64,000 bases of DNA from positions 48,437,249-48,501,248 of the forward strand of contig OZ038423.1 of NCBI GenBank assembly GCA_964036155.1, given 5' to 3'. Positions 13,383 through 24,535 of the stretch are shown piece by piece. The notes under the pieces are model-generated. The model searched no databases and had not been told where the DNA came from. It was given only the letters and a program-made list of their open reading frames with translations. Positions within the stretch are counted from its first letter, which is position 1. The number at the start of each line of letters is the position of its first letter. The translations under genes and the position numbers were made by a program. The stretch is from Diploscapter coronatus (lineage: Eukaryota; Nematoda; Chromadorea; Rhabditida; Rhabditidae).

Positions 13383-13388
13383 TATAAA
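13383..13388 (+). promoter_or_regulatory. TATA box of the Tyr/Gly-rich secreted gene
   Basis: TATAAA 39 nt before the ATG at 13427. A TATA box this close implies a very short 5' UTR, common for strongly and transiently expressed cuticle or secreted-peptide genes in nematodes. Confidence 0.5.
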
Positions 13389-13426
13389 TTTCCGAATTCT
13401 CGGAAAATTTCGCATTTCTGGCAAGA

Positions 13427-13912
13427 ATGTTGTCATTAATATTGATCTTAGCACTCTATCAATTCGCCATTGGTCAATCGTACTATCCGTACAGTTACGG
13501 CTCTACGTTTGGATATCAATACCCTTACACGGCGACAGGCTATACATACAACCCCAATCTACTTGGATACGGGCACAATTCGCTCGGACTAGGTTCAGGT
13601 AGTCTTTGAGTTTTTACAAATGATATTTTTTCCAAAATAATATCTTTCTAAAAATTTAACGATTATCTGTACGAATTTTCCAGCACAATTTTTCGCTTAT
13701 TTCTGGTGACATAAAGATAACGAATTTAATTTAGATTATCGATTTTTTTAAATTTTAGGTTATGGTCTGAATTATTACAACCCTTACATGTATAGTAATG
13801 GGTAGGCTAAGTTTTATTTTCTTCCTGAAATACTCAAAAATTCAGACTTTTCGGCACGGTGGGAAGCGGTTTAGATAGTTTGTTGGGAGTTGGATTGAAC
13901 TATATCGGATAA
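13427..13912 (+). CDS. Small secreted Tyr/Gly-rich protein
   Basis: Three exons, 13427-13598, 13759-13801 and 13846-13912, join in frame to give 93 aa. The first 16 or so residues (MLSLILILALYQFAIG) are a clear signal peptide. The mature part is rich in Tyr, Gly, Ser and Asn, with YPYSYGSTFGY and YQYPYTATGYTYNPN, and has no Cys and no dibasic processing sites. The end, LFGTVGSGLDSLLGVGLNYIG, is mildly amphipathic. Such composition is seen in nematode cuticle-associated proteins and in some Tyr/Gly-rich innate-immunity peptides; the sequence does not decide between them. An AATAAA cluster lies at 14123-14132. The next gene downstream also encodes a secreted low-complexity protein. Confidence 0.75.
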
Positions 13913-14630
13913 AATTTTCGGCAATTCGTATTTGCCATGATGTCGGAATGTTATGAGCTAAAATGTCGTGCGCTATTCTAGCAAATGTCGTGAAGATATG
14001 CCCTATTTTTCCCATACTATTTCTTCTTACCTTCACCCTTACCTTATTATCTATAACTCATGTCATCACGAAATACAAGTTGCCAAATTTTCATTTACAT
14101 TATTTTTTATTTTTTTCGAAATAATAAATAAAATTTTACCATTACTTTTTCGCATCGAAAACGCATGTAGAGCAATGCAGAAATTCGAATTCGACGATAT
14201 TTCTCTTTTTAAAATATATCAACACATGTTCTTTTGAGTATCTTTAACAATAGAAAAGGATATTTATGGCTGTCTAACAAAGAAGAGTTTCTATCGTTTA
14301 CTTACTTTCTCTCTATGTAGTATGTATTCATCTTCGGGGGTATTTTACGCAAACGTTGTGACTCATCTTTTCCGGATTCCAAAAAACTCCCGCTTGAGAA
14401 AGTTTTGGGGTGAAGCACTATATAAAAGGTGACAAAATTTATTTTCAGAAGTATCTCAAATTGTATCGTTCCTTCTTCGGGTTTTCCAAGAAAATGTCTT
14501 ATTCGTGTTATTCTTGTTCTTTCTAGGTTTTGAAAAATGCACAACTTTTTCAAGACATTTCTTATTTATTACAACTAGAACTTCGCCAGAATTCAGAAGC
14601 CCTTTGACGACGTCGGTTTCGAATTTTACG
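13913..14630. other. Intergenic region between two secreted-protein genes
   Basis: About 720 nt with the 3' UTR of the Tyr/Gly-rich gene (overlapping AATAAA signals at 14123-14132) and the promoter of the Pro/Gln-rich gene. A TATATAA run at 14400-14406 is a possible TATA box, rather far (about 225 nt) from the next ATG. No exon seen. Confidence 0.5.
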
Positions 14631-17162
14631 ATGAAACGATTAGCCGTCCTCGTCCTATGGGTTCTTCTTTGCCGTGAAGCCTTATCTTGGAAAGTCAGCT
14701 CGAAAAGTCGAGAGAAGAGGAGCTCGGGCTGCGGTTCTCAAGGTAAAAATTTTAAAATTTTATTTTGTCTGCCATTTTTCAAACTAAATCTTTATATCAT
14801 TTTCTCAAGGTTTGAATTTATTTTCCTCAATTTTCAGGTTGCGATGGAAACTCTTACTCATCTTCGTATCAGTCTCAGCCATCCTACAGTTCTGGTTCGC
14901 TTATTTCAGGAAGGGACATTTTCGAAATAAAACTTCAGACATCAAATACACCTACGATCCGTGCTGGAATGCGCCGTATTTCGGCGGCTGCACGTCGTTT
15001 TTGCAGGTTACTATTTTTTATTCGTTATAACCTTCGATGATCTGACCACCCTCAGATCCCCCTCCCGAGTTCCCAATCTCGTCAGATTCAGGCTCCATCT
15101 GTACAAGTGCAGCCTGTTCAGCAGGTTCGTTCAACTATCATATACTTTATTAAAGTTAAAATTTTATGTTTTCCATCTTTTCTAATTTGACTGTTGCTTG
15201 GATTTTCCCATAATCCTCTCGATTTGTTGAATTCAGCAAGTCGTCACTCAACCCGCACCCGTCGTTCCCATCCAGACAGTGGTTCAGCAGGTTTAGCATA
15301 ACTTTTAGCTGAACGAAAATCGTCTGGTTATTTATTTTTCAAAGTTGGAAATTCAGCCAGCTCCCACTATCTCAACTCCAACCTACCACGTCCAGCAAGT
15401 CCCGCAGATCCAGACGCCGGTGCATCATCAGCAGACATTCATTCCGGCTCCTACTGTTCAACCCTATTCTGTGTCTCAAAGCTCTTATGCTCAGCCTACT
15501 CCGGTTGTCAACACTTACGTTCAGTCTACTCCTGCTCCTCAGCCGGTATGAATGTTCAAAATAACCCCTTCTTACTTCATGAGAAGCTCATGCAATTCCC
15601 TCAACTTGACAGAGAAATAGTGTTGAGGAAGAATAGAGAAAGTCTTCTCTAAATACTATTCTGAGAAGTCCTATATTCATCAGTTCCATTTTCAGAGCTA
15701 CGCCCTTCCTCCCGCTCCTATTCCATACACTCAGCCACTGAGACCAACGCCGATTCCCACTCCAATTCCACCAGTCCGAACCTACACTGTGTCACAACCT
15801 GCTCCCAACTACGTTCCGCTTCCCTCTCCTGCGCCGATCCCGCTGCCACGTAAGGCGAATTATTTGTTGAAGAAGGTTGTCAGAAAAAGAGCTGGAACGA
15901 AATTTTGCAATTGGAATCAAAAATTATTTCTTACGTAGCATATGTTGTAACAAACTTCCAAACTTTTTCTTCTAAAGCTATAACTTGAAGAACCTTCTTC
16001 CGTCCCAGTCCCAGTTCCTCAGCCAGTGCCCCAATCAGGATACGCTGGATCATCTTTCGCTGCTCCTCAGCAGAACTTCTGGTAGTAATTCTCTAGATTT
16101 CCCTTATGAAAGAAATTTTTTATCAGCTGACTAAATCATTTCAGCTCACATATTCTCCCTCTTATTGCCAACTACCGATTACTTGAGACGAAATCAATGA
16201 TGCACAAATTCTAATATGCAGACTGTGCATTGCGTAATATCAAATAGTCGTCAAAGTCTTTCCTTGAGAACCAATGAAATGTCGTCTATTCGTTTGGAGG
16301 CAATGCCATAATTTTCATGCATCAAAATTTTATTCTCTTTTATTTTGACACAAGTAATCGGTCATTGACAATAATATCACCGACGGCTTTCATTTTTTAT
16401 CAGCTATTTCGTCATTTTCAAACTGCATTTGTAGTTCCTTCTGATTCAGGGTCCCTCCGACCTACAGACCAGGACCATCTCCAGTTGCTCAGGTTCAGAC
16501 TGTTCAAACGATTCCAGCGCCCATCCCTCAGTCGACTCGGACCTTCATTCAGCCCCAAGTCTATGACAATTCGTACAATGGCGGTCAGGTAGTGAAGTAA
16601 CAATTTGGAGAACATTGAAGGACAAGAACCTTCAAAATACGCATATATCAGAACTTATAACTAATTCGAGTATTTTTTCTATTTCATGATCCGAAAGATA
16701 GTGATTCTATAGGCCCAATTTTTCTAGGTGAGCACATACTCCGGATTCTCCACCGTTCCTTCGGTTCAACCGGTACTTAATCCAGTCGTCCAGCAGCGAG
16801 CACCAGCCCAGCAATTCGCTGTTCCTCAGGTAAAATTTTGGCAATATGTTGTTTTGATTTTCTTTGTGATGACCTTAATTTAATTTGGAGGTGTTGATTA
16901 CATAATAGAAAATCTCCATGGTGTCTGATGATATCCATCCCATCTTGAGCTTTCAGTTATAAGGAAAAAATTCACGTTTCATTTACAAACTTTAAGATTT
17001 CAAATGGAAGTGGCAATTAGTAAAAATTATTCTAATTTCAGAAAAAAAAACCTCAGAAAATAATCCCAAATCAAAGGATGATAATTTCAGAACCAGCCCA
17101 ACTCCTACCAAACCTATTTGCCGGCCCTTCGTCTGGTACGTCGTCGCACGTTCGGTGGTTAA
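14631..17162 (+). CDS. Secreted Pro/Gln/Val-rich protein with a short Cys-containing N-terminal module
   Basis: Eleven exons: 14631-14742, 14838-14894, 14939-15006, 15056-15124, 15237-15290, 15357-15545, 15696-15849, 16009-16081, 16450-16588, 16728-16829, 17091-17162; all phases close and give 362 aa. A signal peptide (MKRLAVLVLWVLLCREALS) is followed by a furin-like REKR site. Next comes a Cys-containing stretch with GCGSQ/GCDG and YDPCWNAPYFGGCTSFL, then about 280 residues of low-complexity sequence built on motifs such as VQQ, PAPT, PIPTPIPP and QPAP, ending in the basic tail VRRRTFGG. The design suits an extracellular structural protein (cuticle, pharynx lining or eggshell), which is inference. 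I do not recognise the family. Introns are short (as little as 44 nt); the one at 16082-16449 holds a MITE. AATAAA lies at 17483. Confidence 0.82.
16163..16373. mobile_element. MITE-like element, family A, copy 1
   Basis: About 211 bp in an intron of the Pro/Gln-rich gene. The terminal repeats are ACCGATTACTTGAGACGAAA on the left and the complement of ACCGATTACTTGTGTCAAAA on the right. The left subterminal block GATGCACAAATTC...TGTGCATTGCG recurs in copies 2 and 3. Confidence 0.8.
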
Positions 17163-19019
17163 TCGGGATTTTGGAAGCCTGAGCTCACAGCTGCACTAAT
17201 TTTGACATGCAAATATTATCAAATCTCGGATGTTATGACGTATTTTTTTTAGATTTTAGCAATTTAATTTTTCTGCATACATGTGAGCATGATCAAAATC
17301 AAAGAATTGTGTGAATTTTTACGCCATTACATGATTTTTTATTCTCTTGCATGTTTTTCAAGTTTAAATCCTGAAAAATTTCTTATCCGCATCGTTTGCT
17401 CAATTCTTATGTCTTTCATGGGACGTTCAGTTTCACCACAATTTTGTTAATTTGCCAGTTTTTACTTTTTACTTCTGTTATGAATAAAGTTTTTTCCTGG
17501 TTTGACAACTTTGAAATAACACTTCTACAACAGGACTTGAAATAACACAATAAGCACTTTTTCGAACTCAATCTTCAGCCTATCAAATAGTCTCAATTTT
17601 TTCCTTTCAAGTTTTGCAATTTCAGAACAAGACTTATTTTAACTATGAAAATTTAAGAGCTCGAAAAATCCATCGATCAAAAAGTCCACCCTCTTGATGA
17701 TGCGTGACTCCACCGGTGATCTTCATCCGTATTCAGCGAGTGAAAATAAGAGCAGATGATAACTTTATCGTTAATCAATAAATACTTGAATTTTATTTAT
17801 CTTATCGATATTTTACGTCAAATTCGCAAAGTGAATTTATTATATCTAATATAATATAGCTAGGGACCGCAAACTCTGTCCCCTCGCATTTTTCGCTTTC
17901 ATTCAAAAAGTGGTCATTTGAAAACTCAACAAATGGGAAGCAGGCACTCTTCAAAGTGGCGATACATTAAAAAAAGTCGTAAACTGATTTGGTGAACCAC
18001 CCAATAAAATGGTTCTGTAGCAAAAATCAACCCGAAATTCCGGCGTTTGCCAATGTTAATGCCTTTTTTGCAAAGCAAAACCGGGCTCATTCTGATGACT
18101 ACTTTAGGTGGAATTTTTCAATCAAAAATGATTCTTTATTTTGTTTTTCTTCACAGCGACTTGGATTTGTGACGACGCGACATGAAAATAACTCGATTTA
18201 TTACTGCCTTTAGATAAGTTGTAATCTCTCTATTTCTTCCTCTGATGCAAGCGGCTTTTTGCATCGAAGAAAATGTGCGATATTCGTCTTGCTCTTGCCT
18301 TTTACGGAGAGTTGACTAGGTTTATTTTTCTCTGACTCGTTGAAACCTCTTCCTCTCTTTTTCATTCTCTCACTTTTCCATTCTTCCTCACTTTTATTCT
18401 ATTCTTTCTCTTCCTTTTTCCCATTATTCTCCTTTCCTCTCTTTTCTCTTGCCTTCTCTCTAGGGGTTTAGAAAGACGGCGCTTCATCTTCAGAAGGCCG
18501 TTGCCGAACTCGGGAGCTTCGTGCCCTTCCCCGTGGACTCCAAATAAGGCATTTCGCTTTTTCTCTAATCTCAGCATTTCCGTTATATTTCTCATTTCTT
18601 TGCATCTTTTACTCTCTACAAATTTATCACTGTTTATTAGATCTCTTATTGTCTGCTTCTTTTTCCTTCCACTTTCAAGTGCTATTTCTTTTCGTTATAT
18701 CTTTTCTCATTATTTTTGTGCTATTTTATTTTTTCTGATTCTTTTCCTCTCAAATTGTTGTCCTATTTCGTGTTTCTCTAACTCTCTCTGCCTAACCCAA
18801 CTTCGTTGTGCATGTGTTCTCGCATATGTTCGCGACGAAGCTCTGATTTGCCCTCGGACTTCTCCCGATGTGACTCGCATATTTTCGGCTGAATTTTTAT
18901 TAGAACTTCTGGTGACCTTAAAAATTTTACTTTGAAAATTTGGTCTGTTTCTCTCGTTTCATACCAGTTTTAATGTAAATGTTAACTTGCCATCTTATCA
19001 GGAGGACCAGAATGGACTT

Positions 19020-19191
19020 CTTGTAAAAGCCGTACACTTATAAAATCTATATGACTGTATACAAGGGATAGGGGTAGGGTATATTTGGTCTCAAAATGAT
19101 GAACAGCATGCGCAGAGTATTTCTAGAAAAAGGTTAGCCTACCTAACGAGCCTCTATCCCTATTTTTCTAGTGTACGGCTTTGACAACAAG
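19020..19191. mobile_element. Foldback/MITE-like element, family D
   Basis: Terminal arms CTTGTAAAAGCCGTACACT and AGTGTACGGCTTTGACAACAAG pair with few mismatches across about 172 bp. A second internal pair involves GGGATAGGGG against CCTCTATCCCTATT. No open frame inside. Confidence 0.65.
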
Positions 19192-20052
19192 CCTCAGGAT
19201 GAAATTGAAGTTTTCACTGAATTTAGTCAAATCTAAAATTAAAAACGAAGTTTCTTAAAGTTAGGTAAAGTTCTACAATTTTAGTCGTAAAGCTAAGTGT
19301 GTTTAGACCATGAATATAAGCTTGTGGTGAATTATCTATTTTCTTCTGATGCTGATGATGTTTTCTCCTCTCGATCCAGAAATATTCGCCCGGACGCAAT
19401 GAGGCGGCAATGCAATGCGCGCGCGAATTGTTTACGTTGTTGTTCAATGAAAAGTTGGACGATGGCAAGAGAAAAGGGTAGCAGAAAAACTAGGGCTTTT
19501 AAGCCTGAATTCAATTGCTCTCACATGTTCGCGCAATGTTGTTCATGCTTTTCGAAGAATGTTGTGAGCGAAAATTGATGTGAATGTGTAAATCTCTTCA
19601 AAAGTCACATTTTTTCATGAACCACAACACAACCGCGATGCGGATGATTTTTAAAGGTGATGCGAATGTATAAGTCTTCAAAATCAGTCCTATTTTATCT
19701 TAAGCAGTTCTTGAATTTGTATCTTTGAAAAAATTATAAATCTCAACTTTTCTTCAGGAACAGAACTTTTTCTTTCATGCGAATTTTGAGATTTTTAAAA
19801 ATCTTTCTCTGATCAATATTATTTTCCATGTATGTAAATTTTCCATCTTTCAATATCTTTATTTGTCTTTAAAAAGGATATCTTCACGCTATGTCATATA
19901 TCAGAAATGGATATTCATTTCATTGCACATTTCTTTCATCGATACACTCTTCAGGAGAAGCATTTTTAAAGGAGCACTAATTGAGCATGCTTTCCTTACT
20001 TTATATTTCAGAAATTCACAGGGCATTTTTCTTATTTTCAATATCCCTGATC

Positions 20053-20115
20053 AGAGCTGAGACGAAATTTCGATTTCGATTTTGAATTTTAAAATTTCAA
20101 TTTCGTCTCAGCTCT
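20053..20115. repeat. Hairpin with perfect 15-bp arms
   Basis: AGAGCTGAGACGAAA and its exact complement at about 20101-20115, around a loop that is itself partly self-complementary (TTTTGAATTTTAAAATTTCAA). Likely a foldback repeat. Confidence 0.6.
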
Positions 20116-23100
20116 GTCCCTGATCTTATTATTTGGATATTCGCCTATGCTTCAACCAATTTTTATCCTAAAGTTAGCTTGTACCGAGTATTACACTAAG
20201 ATTCAATAGCAAGCCTAATTCATTTTATTTCAAATCACTTCCCATTTGAACTTCTTTGAAACTTATCCAAAACATGCTACAAGGTGAAGATGTAACTTGT
20301 ATGGCAAATTTAGCTGTCCACTACTCTCCAACATCGAATGCAAAATAGCGAGCTTTTCTATGCACTTCGCATCCATCATCAGTTCTCTTCTTCTATATCT
20401 TTTTCTTTGCATCTTTTCGCTCTCTTCAATTTCTTCGATCTCTCATTCTCTCTTCCTTTCACCGATTTTTGCCGTAGGCTAAAAGTGAGCTTCAGAATTA
20501 TTGAGAGAGAAAGCGAAGATAAAAATTTAGATTTGTATTTTTTTAAATTTAATTCTGATTCAAATTTTAAATTTTCCTAAAAAATTAGTTCAAATAAGAC
20601 TATAAAACTTTGCTTAAAAGTTAAATTTAAATTGGGCTAAATTAGCGTTTAAATTCTGAAGTAGTAAAAGAAAATAGATTGATCTAAAATTAAAGGAAGA
20701 AAAATCTTCAAAAAGCCATTTCCATGCCTCAATTCGCTTCAGATCTATTTCATTTACTCTCCATCTCTAACCCTCTCCTATTTCATTACTCTTTCTCAGT
20801 CCATTTAAATTTTACGCTTCTCATTTTTCATCGTCTTTATTTGATTCGGTGTACGTTTTCTCTTAGCATTTGTTTTACTAATTTTATTTTCTTAGAATTT
20901 TATATCAGTGAGCCAGAAAACATGAATATTTTCAGAAAATGAGCATATTTTATGCGCTTTTCGCATTATTTCTAGGTTTATTCTCCTTTCTGGAATGAAT
21001 TTCATTTTAGATTAAGATAAAGAATGATTTTGTTTGTTTATCGAAAGTCTGGAATTAAATCTCAAATTTTGAACCCAACTAAAAATTCTCAAAAATCGGA
21101 TTTTTATGACCATTTTAAAGGCTATCATATCGTGTGCTTGTTTCAATCTTAAGATATAAACTGATTCTGAAATTCCTTTTAAAACCACATTTTCCTGCTT
21201 CGATAATTACTCTGCTTCTTTTCGTCGCAAAATCTCTTCATTCTCATTATCTTTTTTTTCTCAATCCTCTTGAATAACGCTTTTCCGCATGTTATTCGAA
21301 CAAAAATTCTCGCTTTTCTCTCACTCTCTCAAAAATCCACTCCATAATTAGGAAAATTCCGAACGAATTTAGCGCTTGCGGATGGATGCCAGTAAATATT
21401 TTTCGAGTTTACATTTTTGGATTCATCATCATTATTTTGGAAATTATTCATCATGTATGCTTCAAAAAGTTCTATGAAACTCCATATTTTCACTCATTTG
21501 TTACATCGTGAATTATCATCTTGTATGCTTGAAAAATTCATGAAGATAATCCATTATTGTCCGAACTATTCTCAGAATATGAAGATTAGTAAATGAAAAA
21601 GATTGCCTTTTTTAATTTAAAATCAAAACGTTCAGCTCTTTGACTTGCAACATTTTGCATTCTTTTCGTCTCTTTCTTTGGAACTCTCTATAGGCTTTTA
21701 TATAGTCCATTTGCGCCCTTCTTTGCATACATTCAAGGAAGAGAGAGAGCGAGAAAATAATTCGTTTATGGAAGAGTTTTTTTCTTTTTTCTCTTCTTTT
21801 TTCATTATCTCTCATTTTTGAAAAAGCTTCGCGCAGAGCTTCAGCTTCAGAAAGGTGCAAAGGGACATATCACATAAAAATTGGAGAGGAAAAGATTTAG
21901 AGATAAAGAGCAAGGCTAGAGGAAAAAAGATATAAAAAATGATAGCGAGAGAAAGGGATGTTTTGGTCTTGCCGAAGGACGTGAAGCGGAGGTCTCAAAG
22001 AGATGTTTCCTTCCTTGTTTAGATATCGATAAATTGGAATTTCTTTAAGTAGAGTCTCCACTCTCCGCCCTTGCAAAAATGCGTTTTTGGTATAAGCGTG
22101 GTAGTTTTAAACAGGAAATTTGCGAAGGAAGTACTCTAAAAACCCAATATGTCTCAAATAGCACCATCTAGTTCGACGATAAACCTGATGAAATGGTCCT
22201 GTGCAAAAAATCAGATTAAAGTACCCGCGTACAAGCATAAATTCGTTTGCGAAAATGCGTTCATTTTGGTGACGGATTTTGACGATTTTTCGGTCAGGAA
22301 GTTTTATTTTTTCTTCATACAAGTCTTATTTACGGCCCAATCTACCTTTCTGTTAAAAATGACTTCGAAACGTGCTTTGGCATATTCGCTTGGAGACTCG
22401 GACCCTATTCTTTGAGTTTGAAAGTGTTTACTCAAGTTTACAATTCGCTTTATTTTGCATAACACTATTCAGTATTAATTTAGATAAGTTTCGTTATTTT
22501 TGGCTCAATAGTTTTTTTTATATACCATTGAGATGAAATTATTCTTTTAACTTTTATATTTTTACAAAATTATGATAATCGCATTGATTTGCAAACTCTA
22601 TGAATTGGTTTCAATTGCTGCAAGATATTTTCCATACTGAAAATTTGAATTCGGCATCTTTTTCACTGAAATGCTACCATCAAATTCATTAAGTCGACAA
22701 TATTTCTTCCAGTTGTTTATTCTTGCATTAGTTCGTGAAAGATGTAAATTCTCCTGAAAAAGCCTATTCAAACGAGAAGTTGCAAGTTTTCTTCCAAAGT
22801 AGATCGAACTCATTGGGGATAATGAGCACTGCTCCACTGGAGCCGACCCCGTTGGCGCCTCTAAAAGAATTTGCGAAATAGCGCCGAATAAACAGAGCGC
22901 GCAGAGAAAAACTAGAGAGAATTTAAGGGAGGCCGGGGAAATAGCGGGTGAATTTGGGAGAATTAAAGGAGAGATGTGCCCCTCCGACGACGAGTCCATG
23001 AGCATCCATTTTTAGTGTCACAATACGAGTTAGTCGGGGCAAGCAACTCATCCTTTGTTAGCGCAGAACAACTTTTCGCAAGTTCTATGGATTTTTAAAA

Positions 23101-23474
23101 AATATATCATTTGATCCTTTTAGTAGGTCACGAAAATTCAAAATGTTGATGTAAAAATACGTGAATTTTTGAATTATCAAAGGATTTTATCATTTTTTAT
23201 CCATGAACATCCATTTTTGGTGGCAAGACAACTTTCCACAAATTATAGATTTCTGTGCTATTGGTTTTTTTTATATTAATAATTTTATTGATGAGAAACG
23301 CTAGTGAATTCAATCATTGAAGTTAAGATTTTTTACATTGACTTATCATTTTTTAAATTTTAAATCTATTCAATGTTTTAGTGCTCAATAGTGTTGATAT
23401 TTCATCAACACTTGAAAATGGATATCCTTTCATACAGTATTGACGATTAATTGATGCTAAAGATTGAAATTGTC

Positions 23475-23690
23475 ATTGCCAATGATCGATAACTTGAGAC
23501 GAAATAAGTGATGCACAAATTCGAATATACAGAATGTGCATTGCGTATTTACAAATAGTCGTCTATCTCATTCCTTGAACATGATAGTAGCGTAAAGCCT
23601 ATTGCAAACTACACGTTAATTACGGCTACATCAAAAGTCTGTGTCATTTATTTCATTTCAAGTAACCGGTCTTTGACAATATCGCCATTT
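23475..23690. mobile_element. MITE-like element, family A, copy 2
   Basis: About 216 bp, same orientation as copy 1. Ends are ATTGCCAATGATCGATAACT and the complement of ATTGTCAAAGACCGGTTACT. It keeps the inner block GATGCACAAATTCGAATAT and AATAGTCGTC. Confidence 0.78.
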
Positions 23691-24404
23691 TTGAAACTTA
23701 ACTTTCAAGATATATTGTTTTCATGTATCGAGTTTAAATTTCTCTTATAATTCAGTTTAACTCGTTGTAATATTTTTATTATAATTCACCCAAAACTTAT
23801 ATGCGAGACATAACATCGAAGTTTTGAAGCGTGATTTATTATTTTGGTCAAAAAAGACCACTTATCGAATATTTATTCCAACAATTTAAAATTACTTTAA
23901 ACATTTTCCATCTCTTCATAAAAATCTTTTGCAACTGATATTTTTAACACTTCTTAGATTCGGCTTATTTCTTGCAGTTCACGAGTTCACACTCCTCATA
24001 TTTCTTGATGAAGTTGCGACAGCTCTTCGAGCGAAGTTTCAGCCGTTTTTTATCGCTACTCGGGATGCGCGCGTGTGAAAGAGTAACGTATTTCTGTTGG
24101 CAAACACTTGCAAAAAGAAATAGCCTAAAGCGTGAGAGATCGAGGAAATTAAAGATACGCTGAGAAGCCAGAAAATCGACAGAGATAGCTTAGAATCGAG
24201 ATAAAAAGATGGAAAATGAACAAAAACGGAAAAAGCACCCTAAGGGGGAGTTGGCAAAAAGAGGCGAGAGAGGCTCTTTTGCTAGGCCCCACCCACCAAT
24301 TCGCCTTTTTTCTCGTTGTCCCTCCTTCTCTAGGCCTAATGTCTAGCAATTCTGGCAATTCTTTGGGTCCTCTCATCCCACTTTCACTGATCATCATCGC
24401 TTCA

Positions 24405-24422
24405 CACGCACACACACACACA
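24405..24422. repeat. (CA)n microsatellite
   Basis: A short, almost pure run of CA dinucleotides about 115 nt before the proposed unc-80 start codon. Confidence 0.7.
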
Positions 24423-24535
24423 CGGGTCGTATTCTCACTTATTCATCATTGTCCTAATCACTAATCATTATTTTGTGCCCTATTGTTGCAAGGAAGAGAC
24501 ATTACATTGACTCCGTCCATTATTGATCAGTTCAA

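Larger units (their letters stand above)
12671..13426. other. Intergenic region between GLO1 and the Tyr/Gly-rich gene
   Basis: About 750 nt. It starts with the GLO1 3' UTR (AATAAA at 12786, about 115 nt after the stop). The right end is the promoter of the next gene. No exon seen. Confidence 0.6.
17163..24535. other. 7.4-kb gene-poor region upstream of unc-80
   Basis: No exon I can support. After the 3' end of the Pro/Gln-rich gene (AATAAA 17483) it holds pyrimidine-rich DNA (18300-18800, 20380-20470, 20740-20880), a foldback element (19020-19191), a hairpin (20053-20115), a family A MITE (23475-23690), two diverged copies of one segment (about 17900-18110 and 22090-22280), and a (CA)n run at 24405-24422. 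The open frames here are low-complexity and lack splice support. Probably the unc-80 regulatory region. Confidence 0.55.

Noticed and set aside
16163..16373. Family A element as a tRNA-derived SINE
   Set aside because: It has inverted terminal repeats and no A/B box pair or poly-A tail, so a DNA-type MITE fits better.
18501..18935. 144-codon plus-strand open frame
   Set aside because: Made of pyrimidine-rich low-complexity DNA giving runs of Ser, Leu, Phe; no splice context, no domain, no codon bias like the real exons.
22598..23005. 135-codon minus-strand open frame with a hydrophobic stretch
   Set aside because: No family likeness and no flanking exons; the codon pattern resembles the surrounding non-coding DNA.
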